Origin: Bacteroidales bacterium
GTDB lineage: Bacteria > Bacteroidota > Bacteroidia > Bacteroidales > UBA12077
DNA: 64,000 nt
Assembly: GCA_013138975.1 (NCBI GenBank)
Contig: WTBR01000034.1
Span: 1 to 64,000, forward strand
Direction of reading: 5' to 3'
Shown here: one piece after another, positions 43,423 to 52,887 of the stretch
Layout: every line of letters begins with the position of its first letter
Numbering within the stretch: position 1 is the stretch's first letter
The notes under the pieces: generated by a model
Told to the model about the DNA's origin: nothing
Databases searched by the model: none
The model's input: the letters and a program-made list of their open reading frames with translations, nothing else
Made by a program: the position numbers and the translations under genes

Positions 43423-44814
43423 TTAATAACCAAGTATTTTTAACAAATCTTGAGGTTGTTGTTCTTCAGAGAATAGCTTGGTTGTAAAATTCCCGTTTTC
43501 ATCTTTATCAATAATTATTTGTTTGGGCCCGGGAATTAAACAATGTTGTAAGCCTTTATATCCACCTAAAGTATCTTGATATGCACCAGTATTGAAAAAA
43601 CCGATATACAATTCATCTTTTGGATTGTACTTTGGTAAATAAATTGCATTACTATGTTGTTCCGAATTATAATAATCGTCGCTATCACAGGTTAATCCGC
43701 CAAGGAAAATTCTTTCGTAAGTATCGTGCCACTTATTTATCGGTAATAGAATAAATCGCTTGTTTATGGCCCAACTATCGGGTAGGGTTGTCATAAACGA
43801 ACTATCTATCATGTTCCACATTTCACGATCGTTTTGTTTCTTTTGCCCTATTATAGAATAAATGGTACCTCCACTTTCGCCAACAGTAAATGAGCCGAAT
43901 TCAGTAAAAATATTAGGCTCTTTTATATTATTTGCTTCACAAAATATTTTTATTTGAGATATGATTTCTTCAATCATATACTGATAATCGTAATCGAAAG
44001 ACAGTGAATTTTTAACAGGAAAACCACCACCAATATTCAGAGAATCCAGTTCGGGACAAACTTTTTTAAGTTCACCGTAAACGTTTAAGCATTTTACCAG
44101 TTCACTCCAATAATATGCATTGTCTTTAATCCCGGTATTGATAAAGAAATGGAGCATTTTTAGTTTTACATTGGGATTTTCTTTAATTTGATTCAAATAA
44201 AATTTTACAATGTTTTTGTACCCAATGCCCAAACGAGAAGTATAAAATTCGAATTTTGGTTCTTCCTCCGAAGCAATCCTAATACCAACCTGGTATTGCC
44301 CATCGATAAGTTCATCAAGGCGGTCTAATTCTTTATAATTGTCGATTACCGGAATTGTATTTTTGTATCCGGTATTTATTAAGTGTGCAATATTTTCAAT
44401 ATAGGCATCGCGCTTAAATCCATTACAAATTATATATGTTGATTTTGTTAATTTTTTATCCTTAAGAAGTGCCTCAATAATGTTTATATCGTATGCCGAT
44501 GAGGTTTCAATGTGAATATCATTTTTAAGTGCTTCGTGCAGTACATGTTTAAAATGTGAGCTTTTAGTACAGTAACAATAGTGATAATTACTTTTGTAAT
44601 TAGCTTTATCCATGGCGCTTTTAAACCAAGTTTTAGCACGTTGAATTTGATTTGAGATTTGCGGGAGATACGTAAATCTTAGTGGAGTACCATATTTTTT
44701 AATGATATCCATTAATGGAATTTTGTGAAAAAGTAGATTCTCGCCATCCAACTCAAATTCGGGTTGAGGAAAATCGAATGTCTGTTCGATTAAATCAAGA
44801 TATTTAATTTTCAT
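43423..44814 (-). CDS. speA: Arginine decarboxylase (fold III PLP enzyme, short Bacteroidota form)
   Basis: A 463-residue PLP-dependent decarboxylase. The PLP lysine is K84 in YCYCTKSSHF. Other family blocks are ETSSAYDINI, the substrate/PLP-phosphate glycine loop LNIGGGFPV, TEFGSFTVGESGG, and GLTCDSDDYY with the catalytic cysteine contributed to the neighbouring subunit's active site. The barrel-plus-beta layout resembles SpeA and related carboxynorspermidine/arginine decarboxylases; at 463 residues it is shorter than the 630-residue enterobacterial enzyme because the helical insertion is missing. With agmatinase directly downstream, arginine is the likely substrate. It heads the polyamine gene run on the minus strand. 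Confidence 0.85.
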   Translation of the reverse strand: MKIKYLDLIEQTFDFPQPEFELDGENLLFHKIPLMDIIKKYGTPLRFTYLPQISNQIQRAKTWFKSAMDKANYKSNYHYCYCTKSSHFKHVLHEALKNDIHIETSSAYDINIIEALLKDKKLTKSTYIICNGFKRDAYIENIAHLINTGYKNTIPVIDNYKELDRLDELIDGQYQVGIRIASEEEPKFEFYTSRLGIGYKNIVKFYLNQIKENPNVKLKMLHFFINTGIKDNAYYWSELVKCLNVYGELKKVCPELDSLNIGGGFPVKNSLSFDYDYQYMIEEIISQIKIFCEANNIKEPNIFTEFGSFTVGESGGTIYSIIGQKKQNDREMWNMIDSSFMTTLPDSWAINKRFILLPINKWHDTYERIFLGGLTCDSDDYYNSEQHSNAIYLPKYNPKDELYIGFFNTGAYQDTLGGYKGLQHCLIPGPKQIIIDKDENGNFTTKLFSEEQQPQDLLKILGY

Positions 44815-44883
44815 TCATATAAAGATATAAATAGTTTTTGCAAGAAAACGCCAAATTACTCACAATCACTTTTAATTTTTATA

Positions 44884-45063
44884 GGTGTTCGTGAGCTTCG
44901 CTAAGTTCTGCGTTACACTTGTGTTGAAAACAGTCACTTCGACAAGCTCAGTACATCACACTTACAAAGTAAACTTCCTGGTTTTCAACACTTCAAAAAC
45001 CTTGTCTTTGACGTTTTCTTATCAAAGACTTGAAAAAAGGCTATTTTCTTGCAGACACTAAAT
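44884..45063. repeat. Dispersed palindromic repeat, TTTTCAACAC family, copy 1
   Basis: About 180 bp with internal inverted repeat GTGTTGAAAAC (44921-44931) / GTTTTCAACAC (44981-44991). The right part 'ccttgtctttgacg' to 'gaaaaaaggct' and 'tttcttgc' matches 52750-52820 almost base for base. It fills the gap 44815-45194 between speA and the HU-SPOR gene, together with a terminator. Confidence 0.75.
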
Positions 45064-45148
45064 AGTTTAAAAATGCAAATTAAGTAATTTTTATAAAAAA
45101 AAACTATATTGATAATAGCATTTGTATTATTTATTTATAATCAATAAA

Positions 45149-45171
45149 AAAGCCGCTATTAAAGCGGCTTT
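45149..45171 (-). terminator. Intrinsic terminator of the HU-SPOR gene
   Basis: Stem AAAGCCGCT / AGCGGCTTT (45149-45157, 45163-45171), loop ATTAA; on the minus strand the stem runs into a T run. It is 23 bases past the stop codon. Confidence 0.85.
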
Positions 45172-45194
45172 CAGGAATTTATATCAGAATGTTT

Positions 45195-46373
45195 TTAATG
45201 GTACAAGATCCAGGTTTGTAATCCTTTTTCATCAGCAAGATGTTTGTATTGAGCTAAAGCCTCTTTTTTGTCGGCAAATGATTCATAGCTAACGGCATGC
45301 ATTCCATTACGCTCGGCTAATTTTTCTGCTTTATAGCCTTCTGCTTTTAATTTGTTCATATACGAAAGAGCATATTTTTCGTTTTTAAAGCTACCAGCAA
45401 TAATGTAATATTTTTTTTGTGGTGTTACAGGTTTTTGCTTTACTACTTTTTCTGTTTTTTTTGTTTCAGCTTTTGCAACAGTTTCTTTCTCGCTTGCCGC
45501 AGTGGCAGGTGTTTCTGTTTTTACTTTAGTAGCAGGTTTTTGCTCTACTACTTTTTCTGTTTTTTCTTTATTAAAAACCGTTTTAATGGTATTCAAATTT
45601 AAAATACCCCAAATAAAAATAGCTGCAAGAGGTAATCCTATTGCTATCGATAAAATCAGGCCTTTATTTATTGGTTTCTTTTGTTCCTTTGCGCTGTATA
45701 TTGACTTGGTTTGATTAGTTACAGGCTTTGCTTTTGGTACTTCGTTTGTTGGAGTAACAGGAGTTTTTGTTTCTGGTTTAAATTCTTTCAATTTGTCTGC
45801 GGAACTAGTAGCTTTTGATTCTTTTTTTTGTTCTTCTTTCTCGTCAATAGCTTTGGTTGGTTTTGTTTCCGCAACCTTGGATTTATCTTCTATTTTTTCT
45901 TCTGTTGGAGTAGTTTTTGCTACAGGAATTTTCTTGCTTGCCGAAGGTTTGTCTGGTTTTTCAGGCATTTCTATTTCTTTTTTCTCTTCTTTCTTAGCAG
46001 CAGATGGTGCTTCTGCAACATCTTTAGCTACAGTCAGAAATTGCACTTTACCTTGCTTATCGGCTACAAATTGTCCAAATCCTTCAATAATAAATGGTTT
46101 TTCTAAATCAAGTTCTTTTTTTATATCATTTATAAAAGTCGTGATTTTCTCACTTGCCTGCTCTTTTGTGACATTTTCTTTTTTAATAATATATTTTTCA
46201 AGTAGCTCATCATTAAATTTTAGAAAGGGACTAAAATAAATATCTTTCAACTTTTCTTCCAGCGTATTCGCATCCTTACTTTTTGAAGTGGCTCTTACCA
46301 AAAATGCTCCGTAGTTTGGAACAATTACTCTATTATTTGTGGCAAGCAATTCTTGAATATAGGTAGCAATCAT
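45195..46373 (-). CDS. HU-like domain and SPOR domain membrane protein
   Basis: A 392-residue protein combining a Bacteroidota-type HU domain with a peptidoglycan-binding SPOR domain. N-terminal part (1-125): MIATYIQELLATNNRVIVPN, YGAFLVRATSKS, IIEGFGQFVADKQG, which matches HU-CCDC81-like domains. Residues about 130-235 are a lysine/proline/threonine-rich linker (KEEKKEIEMPEKPDKP). One transmembrane helix follows (LILSIAIGLPLAAIFIWGIL, about 237-257), then another charged linker, then SPOR (about 316-392: KKYYIIAGSFKNEKYALSYM). The topology would put HU in the cytoplasm and SPOR in the periplasm at denuded peptidoglycan, possibly linking chromosome and septum; that link is inference. It has its own terminator. 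Confidence 0.9.
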   Translation of the reverse strand: MIATYIQELLATNNRVIVPNYGAFLVRATSKSKDANTLEEKLKDIYFSPFLKFNDELLEKYIIKKENVTKEQASEKITTFINDIKKELDLEKPFIIEGFGQFVADKQGKVQFLTVAKDVAEAPSAAKKEEKKEIEMPEKPDKPSASKKIPVAKTTPTEEKIEDKSKVAETKPTKAIDEKEEQKKESKATSSADKLKEFKPETKTPVTPTNEVPKAKPVTNQTKSIYSAKEQKKPINKGLILSIAIGLPLAAIFIWGILNLNTIKTVFNKEKTEKVVEQKPATKVKTETPATAASEKETVAKAETKKTEKVVKQKPVTPQKKYYIIAGSFKNEKYALSYMNKLKAEGYKAEKLAERNGMHAVSYESFADKKEALAQYKHLADEKGLQTWILYH

Positions 46374-46533
46374 GACTGTTGGCTTTAAATTATCTGACTT
46401 ATTTTTTTGTATTTTATATACATTAAATTAAAATAATGACATATTTTTTCTAGTTATATAACAAATGTAATAAATTTAAGATATTTAATTACAGCTTAAT
46501 ACTGATTTTTATTAAATAACGAAAGAAAAGAAA

Positions 46534-49500
46534 TTAATTTTTGGAAAAGACTTGCTCTATTGTAGAAAGTAAAGTTTCATCTTTAATCGGTTTTGAGAAA
46601 TAATTATCAAAACCTTCTTTTAAGTATTTTTCATGCTTATAATCTTTAACATAAGCTGTTTGCCCTATAATTTTCAGATTGCTATTGTGTTTCTTTATTT
46701 GGCGGGCAGCTTCAAATCCATCCATTACCGGCATTTTAATATCCATTAATACTAAATCAATATTATCATTTTTTAAGCATAGCTCAACGGCTTCTTTACC
46801 ATTTTTTGCCCAAATAATTTTCACCTTGGTTGGTGAAAGTATTTCTTCAAGAAATTGAAAGTTAATATCAATATCATCTGCTATTAAAACAACTTTATTA
46901 TGCCAGTCGAATTCTGATCCTAAGGTTTTTTTAGTAATTTCAAATTTAGAATCTACAATTTCGTATGGTAAAGTAAAATATATATTTGTTCCTTGATTTG
47001 GAGTTGACTGCAACCAAATTTCACCTCCTAAATGGCTTACAATATTTTTAGCTATTGTTAAACCGATTCCGGTACCTCCATGTTTACGTGTAAATGATTC
47101 ATCAGCTTGACGAAACATATCATAGATATGGTCAAATTTCTCATTTGAAATACCTATACCGGAATCAATAACATAAAACTGGATTTTATTTTCGTTTTTT
47201 GAAATAGTATAGCCAAAATCAACAAATCCTTTATCGGTAAATTTAATAGCATTTTCAATTAAGCAAGATAATATTTGTTTTAACCTGTTAGAGTCAGTGA
47301 TTATTGAAAAATTGTTATTTTCAAAATTGGTATTCATCGAAAGATGAATATCTTTATTGAGGTCGTTTTCGATTTGTACGCTAAAAGTGACGTAAATATC
47401 CAAAAGCAGCTTGTTTAAATCACATGTGGTATTATTTAATTGAATATCGCCTGATTGTAATTTTGAGACATCAATAACATCATCAATTAACTTAAGTAAA
47501 TTGTGGCTGTTTTCGTTAATTAAATCATTTAGTTTTATTTTTTCTGTATGCAATATATCTTCATCCAAAAGCAAATTGGAAAATCCAATTATAGCATTCA
47601 TTGGAGTTCGTATTTCGTGCGATAAGTTACCTAGAAAGGCAGTTTTTAACCGATTAGATTCTTCCGCTTTTTCTTTGGCATTAATTAATTCTTTTTCATT
47701 TCTTTTTCTTGATGTTATGTCTTCAGATATAACAACAAAATGAGTAATTTCAAAACTGTCATTTATAACCGGAGATATTGATGCAGATTCCCAATATTTT
47801 TCTCCGTTTTTCTTTTTATTATGAAATTCACCTTGCCAATCTTTACCTTCAATAACTGTATTAATTATATTCTGGAATGTATTGCTTTTGTTTGTGTCGG
47901 AATGTAAGATACTTATATTTTTGCCTATAACATCTTTAGAGGAATATCCTGTTATTTTTGTAAAACTTGGATTTACAATTTCAACATTTCCTTCAAGGTT
48001 AGTAATTACTACACAAGTAGGTGAATGTTGAATTGCGTTTGAAAGTATTTTTAATTGATATTCTGTTTTTCTCTTTTCTGTAATATCAATTGAAATTCCT
48101 CCAATTAGCCAGTTATTATCTACTCCTTTAAAACGAAACTTGTGTGTTAGGTAATAATTTAATTCCCCAAATTTATTAGGTAACTGATCTTCTACAATCA
48201 ATACTTCTCCGGTTGAGACTTTTTTATCTTCATTAATTACACGATTTGCATATTCTTGGGGGAAAATTTCTTCTGGAGATTTACCTTGACAACCATCGTC
48301 TGAAAAAACAATATCCATATATTTATTCACATACACAGATTTAAAATTCTCATCTTTAATAAAAACACCTAAAGGAAGGTTATCCATAAATATTGAGAAT
48401 TGCTGTTCTGTTCTTTTAAGTGCTTTTTCTACTTTAACTCGTTGTGATATATCCTTAAAATCTTCAATTATTCCTAAGATTTCTCCATTTTGACCTTTAA
48501 AAGCAACTGAATTTATTATCCCGTGGATTTTATCTCCTTTTATGTTTTTTCGTATTACATCTTGTTCAATTTTATCTTCTCCATTTATAATCCGATTTAA
48601 TGAACAATTTGCTGTATGGCAGTTTGGGCCAGAAATAACATTAAAACATTTTTTTCCTTCGGCATTTTCTTTACTAATTCCAGACATACTGGTAAAAGCC
48701 CTGTTAACACGGAAAATATTAAAATCAGTGTCAATTAACCGCATGCTATTAGCGGAATTATTAAAGATTTGATTTAATTCATCATTTGATTTAATTATTT
48801 CCTTTGATTTTTGAGCAAGTCTTTTATCTAAGGAATCTTGTAAATTGAAAAATTTATAAATCAAATTGCTAAATGAAAAATGGAGAATTATGTATGTTGA
48901 TGAAAGGATTAAAAATATAATTAGGAGAGATCGGTATAAAATTGCTTGAAATTGATTTTGGAGAACTGAAATATCACGAATATATAAAATTCCTTCAAGA
49001 CCTTCATCCTGAAAATCGTTTTCAATATTTACGATATCCAGATAATAATATTTTTCATTTAATTTAAATTTCCCGGGAGTTAATGAATTATATTTTTCTA
49101 ATTCAGTAAAGATATTTTCATTATATGCTGAATGTATAAGGTATTTACCTTTAATTTTCGTTGATTTTAATCCATCAAGAACATTTTCACTTAAATTTTC
49201 AGCATCAAATAAACTGGCAATTGAGATGTTAAAACTTTTAGTAAGATAATCTAAAATTTCATTTTCACGAATAGCAAATTCTACACATCCTATATGTTCT
49301 CCTTTATATACAATCGGGTTTACTATTTTATAATATAAAAGAGAATTAACAATTTCGAAACCTGTTTGTCTCTGATTTTCTTTATTTGCTTTAAATACAA
49401 AAGAATTATTGGAGACAGACTTGTTAATGTTGCCTGTTCCGGATTCCATATTTAAGGCTAACAGATTATCTTTTGTATAAAAATTTATTTCAAAATGATA

Positions 49501-49815
49501 AGAATCTTCAGATTTTAGAATAGAATAAAAAGGAAAGACTTTTCTATATAAACTTTCAATATTTTTCGAATGAAATTCTTTTTTCAAATTTGGATTATTG
49601 ACAAAATATTGAATTTTATTCCGATATAATTGATTTGTTTTTTGATAGACGTTTTTTATCTCAAGGCTTGCTATCTCATTTTCTTTCTGAATTTGCCAAT
49701 CGATGTATTGTTTTTGATTTTTTAAACCGAGGGTAAAATAAATGGCACACAAAACTAACAGTACAAGCATTACCGTAAGCAGTGTTTTATTTTTTAATTT
49801 TCTTTCGAAATCCAT
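46534..49815 (-). CDS. Hybrid sensor histidine kinase with three PAS domains and receiver
   Basis: A 1093-residue inner-membrane kinase. Transmembrane helix 1 at about 11-30 and 2 at about 294-314 frame a 260-residue periplasmic sensor (CACHE-like; NPIVYKGEHIGCVEFAIREN). Three PAS domains follow at about 345-460, 468-580 and 590-705; the first has the cysteine-rich GPNCHTANCSLNRI often seen in such PAS domains. HisKA has the phospho-acceptor H733 (GNLSHEIRTPMN), HATPase_c ends with GGTGIGLTIAKN, and a C-terminal receiver domain (973-1093) has D1025 in LMDIKMPVMDG and the K in FSKPI. No output domain or regulator gene is adjacent, so the signal must pass to an unlinked partner. Confidence 0.93.
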   Translation of the reverse strand: MDFERKLKNKTLLTVMLVLLVLCAIYFTLGLKNQKQYIDWQIQKENEIASLEIKNVYQKTNQLYRNKIQYFVNNPNLKKEFHSKNIESLYRKVFPFYSILKSEDSYHFEINFYTKDNLLALNMESGTGNINKSVSNNSFVFKANKENQRQTGFEIVNSLLYYKIVNPIVYKGEHIGCVEFAIRENEILDYLTKSFNISIASLFDAENLSENVLDGLKSTKIKGKYLIHSAYNENIFTELEKYNSLTPGKFKLNEKYYYLDIVNIENDFQDEGLEGILYIRDISVLQNQFQAILYRSLLIIFLILSSTYIILHFSFSNLIYKFFNLQDSLDKRLAQKSKEIIKSNDELNQIFNNSANSMRLIDTDFNIFRVNRAFTSMSGISKENAEGKKCFNVISGPNCHTANCSLNRIINGEDKIEQDVIRKNIKGDKIHGIINSVAFKGQNGEILGIIEDFKDISQRVKVEKALKRTEQQFSIFMDNLPLGVFIKDENFKSVYVNKYMDIVFSDDGCQGKSPEEIFPQEYANRVINEDKKVSTGEVLIVEDQLPNKFGELNYYLTHKFRFKGVDNNWLIGGISIDITEKRKTEYQLKILSNAIQHSPTCVVITNLEGNVEIVNPSFTKITGYSSKDVIGKNISILHSDTNKSNTFQNIINTVIEGKDWQGEFHNKKKNGEKYWESASISPVINDSFEITHFVVISEDITSRKRNEKELINAKEKAEESNRLKTAFLGNLSHEIRTPMNAIIGFSNLLLDEDILHTEKIKLNDLINENSHNLLKLIDDVIDVSKLQSGDIQLNNTTCDLNKLLLDIYVTFSVQIENDLNKDIHLSMNTNFENNNFSIITDSNRLKQILSCLIENAIKFTDKGFVDFGYTISKNENKIQFYVIDSGIGISNEKFDHIYDMFRQADESFTRKHGGTGIGLTIAKNIVSHLGGEIWLQSTPNQGTNIYFTLPYEIVDSKFEITKKTLGSEFDWHNKVVLIADDIDINFQFLEEILSPTKVKIIWAKNGKEAVELCLKNDNIDLVLMDIKMPVMDGFEAARQIKKHNSNLKIIGQTAYVKDYKHEKYLKEGFDNYFSKPIKDETLLSTIEQVFSKN

Positions 49816-50107
49816 TTAAATCTATCTTCGTATCAATGTAAATGAATATGTAAATAAACTAAAAAATATGGAACAAAAAAATTACGGTTCATAGGTTTGT
49901 AATCTTTTTTTCAAAGAAAAAAGAAATAATATTTTTCTTTTGTGTTAAAAACTAGTTTTTATAAACCTTAGCGAGCACCAATTTTAAGATCACATGACTT
50001 GTGTTTTAAAACATTAAATATGTTTAAATAAGGCTTATTTGATTAAAAGGGTTTTTGAATTAATTACATTTTAACTAATTTGCAGATATAATTTAAAACC
50101 CGTAAAA

Positions 50108-51259
50108 ATGAAATTTAGGAATTTGCTTATTAAGAATCTATTTTTAGTTATTGTTATTTTTATCTCAACAGAAATACTTGCCCAGTCGGTATTACAGGAA
50201 CTGGAAATTATTAAAGAGATACCGGTATTGTCAGTTAAAAGTCAAGACAGAACCGGAACATGTTGGGCTTTTGGTACAACTTCTTTTATTGAATCTGAGC
50301 TTATACGAATGGGAAAAGGAGAAATTGATCTTTCGGAAATGTTTACGGTTAGATGTACGTATCAAGATCATGCTAAAGCATATATACGATATCATGGAAA
50401 CCTTAATTTTGGTGCTGGTGCCGAAGGTTGGGATATGTTAAATGTTATTGCAAATTATGGGATTGTTCCTCAGGATGCTTATCCCGGATTAAAAGTTAAT
50501 CCCCTTATACACGATCATAGTGAGATGGATAAAATGCTAAAAGCTATGGTAGAAGTTTTGATAAAGTCAGAAAAATTATCTGGTGTATGGGATGAAGCAA
50601 TTAATGGAGTTTTGGATGCTTATCTTGGTGAATATCCTATAGAATTTGAATATAAAGGAATAAAATATACACCTGAGAGCTTTCGAGATTATTTGGGAAT
50701 AGATGTAAATAATTACCAGACTTTTACTTCAGTAAATCATCATCCGTATAATTCTGAAATTGTTTTTGAATCTCCAGATAATTGGTCTAACGGTTTAGTA
50801 TTTAATGTTGCATTGGATGATATAATTAGCATATTAAATAACTCCTTATTAAATGGATATTCGGTTGTTTGGGCTAGTGACGTTAGCGATCCGGGATTTA
50901 ATCATGAAAAAGGATTAGCAATAGTTCCTGAAAAAAAGTGGGAAGCTATGAGCGAAGATGAAAAAACAGAAATTTTTGAGAACCTAGTAAAACAGAAAGA
51001 AATCACACCGGAAATGAGACAGCTAGGATACAATAACTATGAAACGACTGACGACCATTTAATGCATATTGTTGGATTAGCAAAGGATAAAAACGGAACG
51101 AAATACTATAAAGTAAAGAATTCATGGGGAAATGAAAGTAATGAATTGGGAGGATTCTTTTATGCTTCAGAATCTTATGTAAAATTAAGAACGATGACTA
51201 TTATGGTGTATAAGGATGGTGTTCCAAAGCAAATTCTGAGTAAATTTAAAAATCAGTAA
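50108..51259 (+). CDS. Secreted C1B (bleomycin-hydrolase-like) cysteine peptidase
   Basis: A 383-residue exported papain-fold peptidase. Signal peptide at 1-26 (ends ILAQ). The oxyanion-hole glutamine Q46 and catalytic cysteine C52 are in SQDRTGTCWAF; the catalytic histidine is in DDHLMHIVGLAKD and asparagine in KVKNSWGNES. These match bleomycin hydrolase/aminopeptidase C (C1B), but the protein is shorter than the usual 440-460 residues and is exported, unlike the cytosolic PepC. It probably trims peptides in the periplasm or outside. It precedes a PagL-like gene by 195 bp in the same direction; the gap has a relic of the 'cacaaag' repeats (51301-51320). Confidence 0.87.
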   Translation: MKFRNLLIKNLFLVIVIFISTEILAQSVLQELEIIKEIPVLSVKSQDRTGTCWAFGTTSFIESELIRMGKGEIDLSEMFTVRCTYQDHAKAYIRYHGNLNFGAGAEGWDMLNVIANYGIVPQDAYPGLKVNPLIHDHSEMDKMLKAMVEVLIKSEKLSGVWDEAINGVLDAYLGEYPIEFEYKGIKYTPESFRDYLGIDVNNYQTFTSVNHHPYNSEIVFESPDNWSNGLVFNVALDDIISILNNSLLNGYSVVWASDVSDPGFNHEKGLAIVPEKKWEAMSEDEKTEIFENLVKQKEITPEMRQLGYNNYETTDDHLMHIVGLAKDKNGTKYYKVKNSWGNESNELGGFFYASESYVKLRTMTIMVYKDGVPKQILSKFKNQ

Positions 51260-51454
51260 CTGTTTAATTATATTATTGATATATAGTTATTTGAAAAATA
51301 GTTTCGCGCAAAGCACGCTAAGAAAAAAATATGCAAAGATCGTATTTAACACATTATAAGCTTTTTGCGACTTTTGCGAGAAAACTATAAAGTACTAATA
51401 TTTTATCTGTTAGTTTTAAATAGTGTACCTGAGTAGTCACAAAAATTAATATAA

Positions 51455-52540
51455 ATGATCAGGAACTTATTTCTGATTTTATTTATTTTTACAATTAACT
51501 ATCTGGTTGTAAGTGGACAAGAAGAGTCGAATAATCCGGTAAGTATAGCTTTTAAACCACAATACGGACTAATTCTTGCACATTCCAGTAAGGTTGAGCA
51601 TTTAACGTATACAAATCCTTTTGGATTGGAATTAGAGTATTCGTGGTTAATGCTTAAGGATAAGAACTGGCAACAATGTAATTGTTATTCAAAGACCGGA
51701 ATTTCTTTCTTATACGTGAATTACGATAATCCTGAGATTGTTGGGAGTTCTTATAATTTTATTGGCTTTGCTGAACCTTTTTTTATAAGGAAGAAGCGAT
51801 TTATTTTCTCTGCAAGAATGGGTGCTGGTGTAAGTTTTTTGGATAATATTTATGACTCAGAAGTTAATCCTGAAAATACATTTTTTTCTACTCATGTAAG
51901 TTTTATAGTTCATATTGATATTAATGCATACTATCAACTTAGTAATCGATATAGTTTGATGGCGTATGCAAAATACAATCATATTTCTAACGGCGGTGTA
52001 AAGCAGCCTAACTATGGAATGAATTTCCCCATGTTTGGATTAGGTTTAAATTATTATCCATCGGGGAAAATTATTTTTCCTTATCGTGAAAAAACAGAAT
52101 TTGTACCGAAGTGTTTTTCTAACATGTACATCTTTGGGATGGTTAAAAAGATTAAAGAAAATGAATATTTTCCGGAAGAAACAACTTTTGTATTTGGTTT
52201 ATATGGATTGATAGGAAGAACAATTAGCAAGCTGAACGGATTTAGCATTGGATTAGAATATGTAAATGACGGAGGTGCAAAAGTAGAAATTTCAAGAAAA
52301 GGATTATCTGATGATCATCAAAAAATATCCGGATTAATTGGGCATCATTTATTATTTGGCAAATTTGATTTTTCGCAGTATTGGGGAACATATATTTATG
52401 CTCCGTATAAACAGCATAATTTTTATCAGCGATATTCACTAAGTTATAAGTTTTCAAAACGTGTTTTGGGAGGAGTAACATTAAAAACTCATGGAGATGT
52501 GGCAGATAGTTTTCATGTTTTACTTGGTTTATCTTTTTAA
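51455..52540 (+). CDS. PagL-like lipid A 3-O-deacylase / acyloxyacyl hydrolase family barrel
   Basis: A 361-residue outer-membrane barrel. Signal peptide at 1-22 (LILFIFTINYLVVSGQ). The catalytic His-Ser pair of PagL is visible in AKYNHISNGGVKQPNYGMNF, followed by FGLGLNYYPSGK. The strand pattern (FIFSARMGAGVSFLDNIY; DINAYYQLSNRYSLMAYAKY) is that of PagL-type eight-stranded barrels. It is longer than PagL (about 170) because Bacteroidota members carry extra strands at the C-terminus, ending in GVTLKTHGDVADSFHVLLGL. Role by family: removal of an acyl chain from lipid A. Its stop codon is the first triplet at the edge of the dispersed element that follows. Confidence 0.78.
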   Translation: MIRNLFLILFIFTINYLVVSGQEESNNPVSIAFKPQYGLILAHSSKVEHLTYTNPFGLELEYSWLMLKDKNWQQCNCYSKTGISFLYVNYDNPEIVGSSYNFIGFAEPFFIRKKRFIFSARMGAGVSFLDNIYDSEVNPENTFFSTHVSFIVHIDINAYYQLSNRYSLMAYAKYNHISNGGVKQPNYGMNFPMFGLGLNYYPSGKIIFPYREKTEFVPKCFSNMYIFGMVKKIKENEYFPEETTFVFGLYGLIGRTISKLNGFSIGLEYVNDGGAKVEISRKGLSDDHQKISGLIGHHLLFGKFDFSQYWGTYIYAPYKQHNFYQRYSLSYKFSKRVLGGVTLKTHGDVADSFHVLLGLSF

Positions 52541-52705
52541 TTAGTGTTTGTCCATAAAGTCCGATATCTGCGTTATGCTCGTTTTAAAAATCAGTTACTT
52601 CGACATGCTCAGCACATCGCATTTACATAAGTAAACTCTTGATTTTTAAAACTTCACAAGCCTTGATCTCGAGCTTTCTGAACTAAACACTCGACTTTAT
52701 GGACA
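52541..52705 (+). repeat. Dispersed palindromic element, TGTCCATAAAGT family, copy 3 (inverted)
   Basis: Begins TTAGTGTTTGTCCATAAAGT directly after the TAA of the PagL-like gene and ends ACTTTATGGACA (52694-52705). Reverse-complemented it matches 39442-39583 and 7892-8030 in the outer thirds ('ggcttgtgaagtt', 'tcagaaag'), with a different, longer palindromic middle (AAAAATCA ... TGATTTTT). Confidence 0.8.
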
Positions 52706-52827
52706 TGCTCAGTGCATCGCACTTACAAAAGGAAATTCCTTGGTTTCCAACACTTCGAAAGCCTTGTCTTTGACGCTTTCTTATCAAAGACTTGAAAAAA
52801 GGCTGTTTTCTTGCTGACACTTATTAT
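52706..52827 (+). repeat. Dispersed repeat, TTTTCAACAC family, copy 2
   Basis: Sequence 'gcacttacaaaaggaaattc' through 'cttgctgacactta' matches the right two-thirds of 44884-45063. It is fused directly to the end of the TGTCCATAAAGT element, sharing the 'tgctcag' edge, so one has inserted into or recombined with the other. No gene is present in the 52541-52887 gap. Confidence 0.75.
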
Positions 52828-52887
52828 GAGTAAATTACTTTTTTTAAATTCTCTTTTTCTAAATTTGTATAATAAAACAGCAAAAAT

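Noticed and set aside
45417..46239. Overlapping open frames opposite the HU-SPOR gene
   Set aside because: They are antisense shadows of its lysine-rich linker; the phenylalanine/serine-rich products have no family features.
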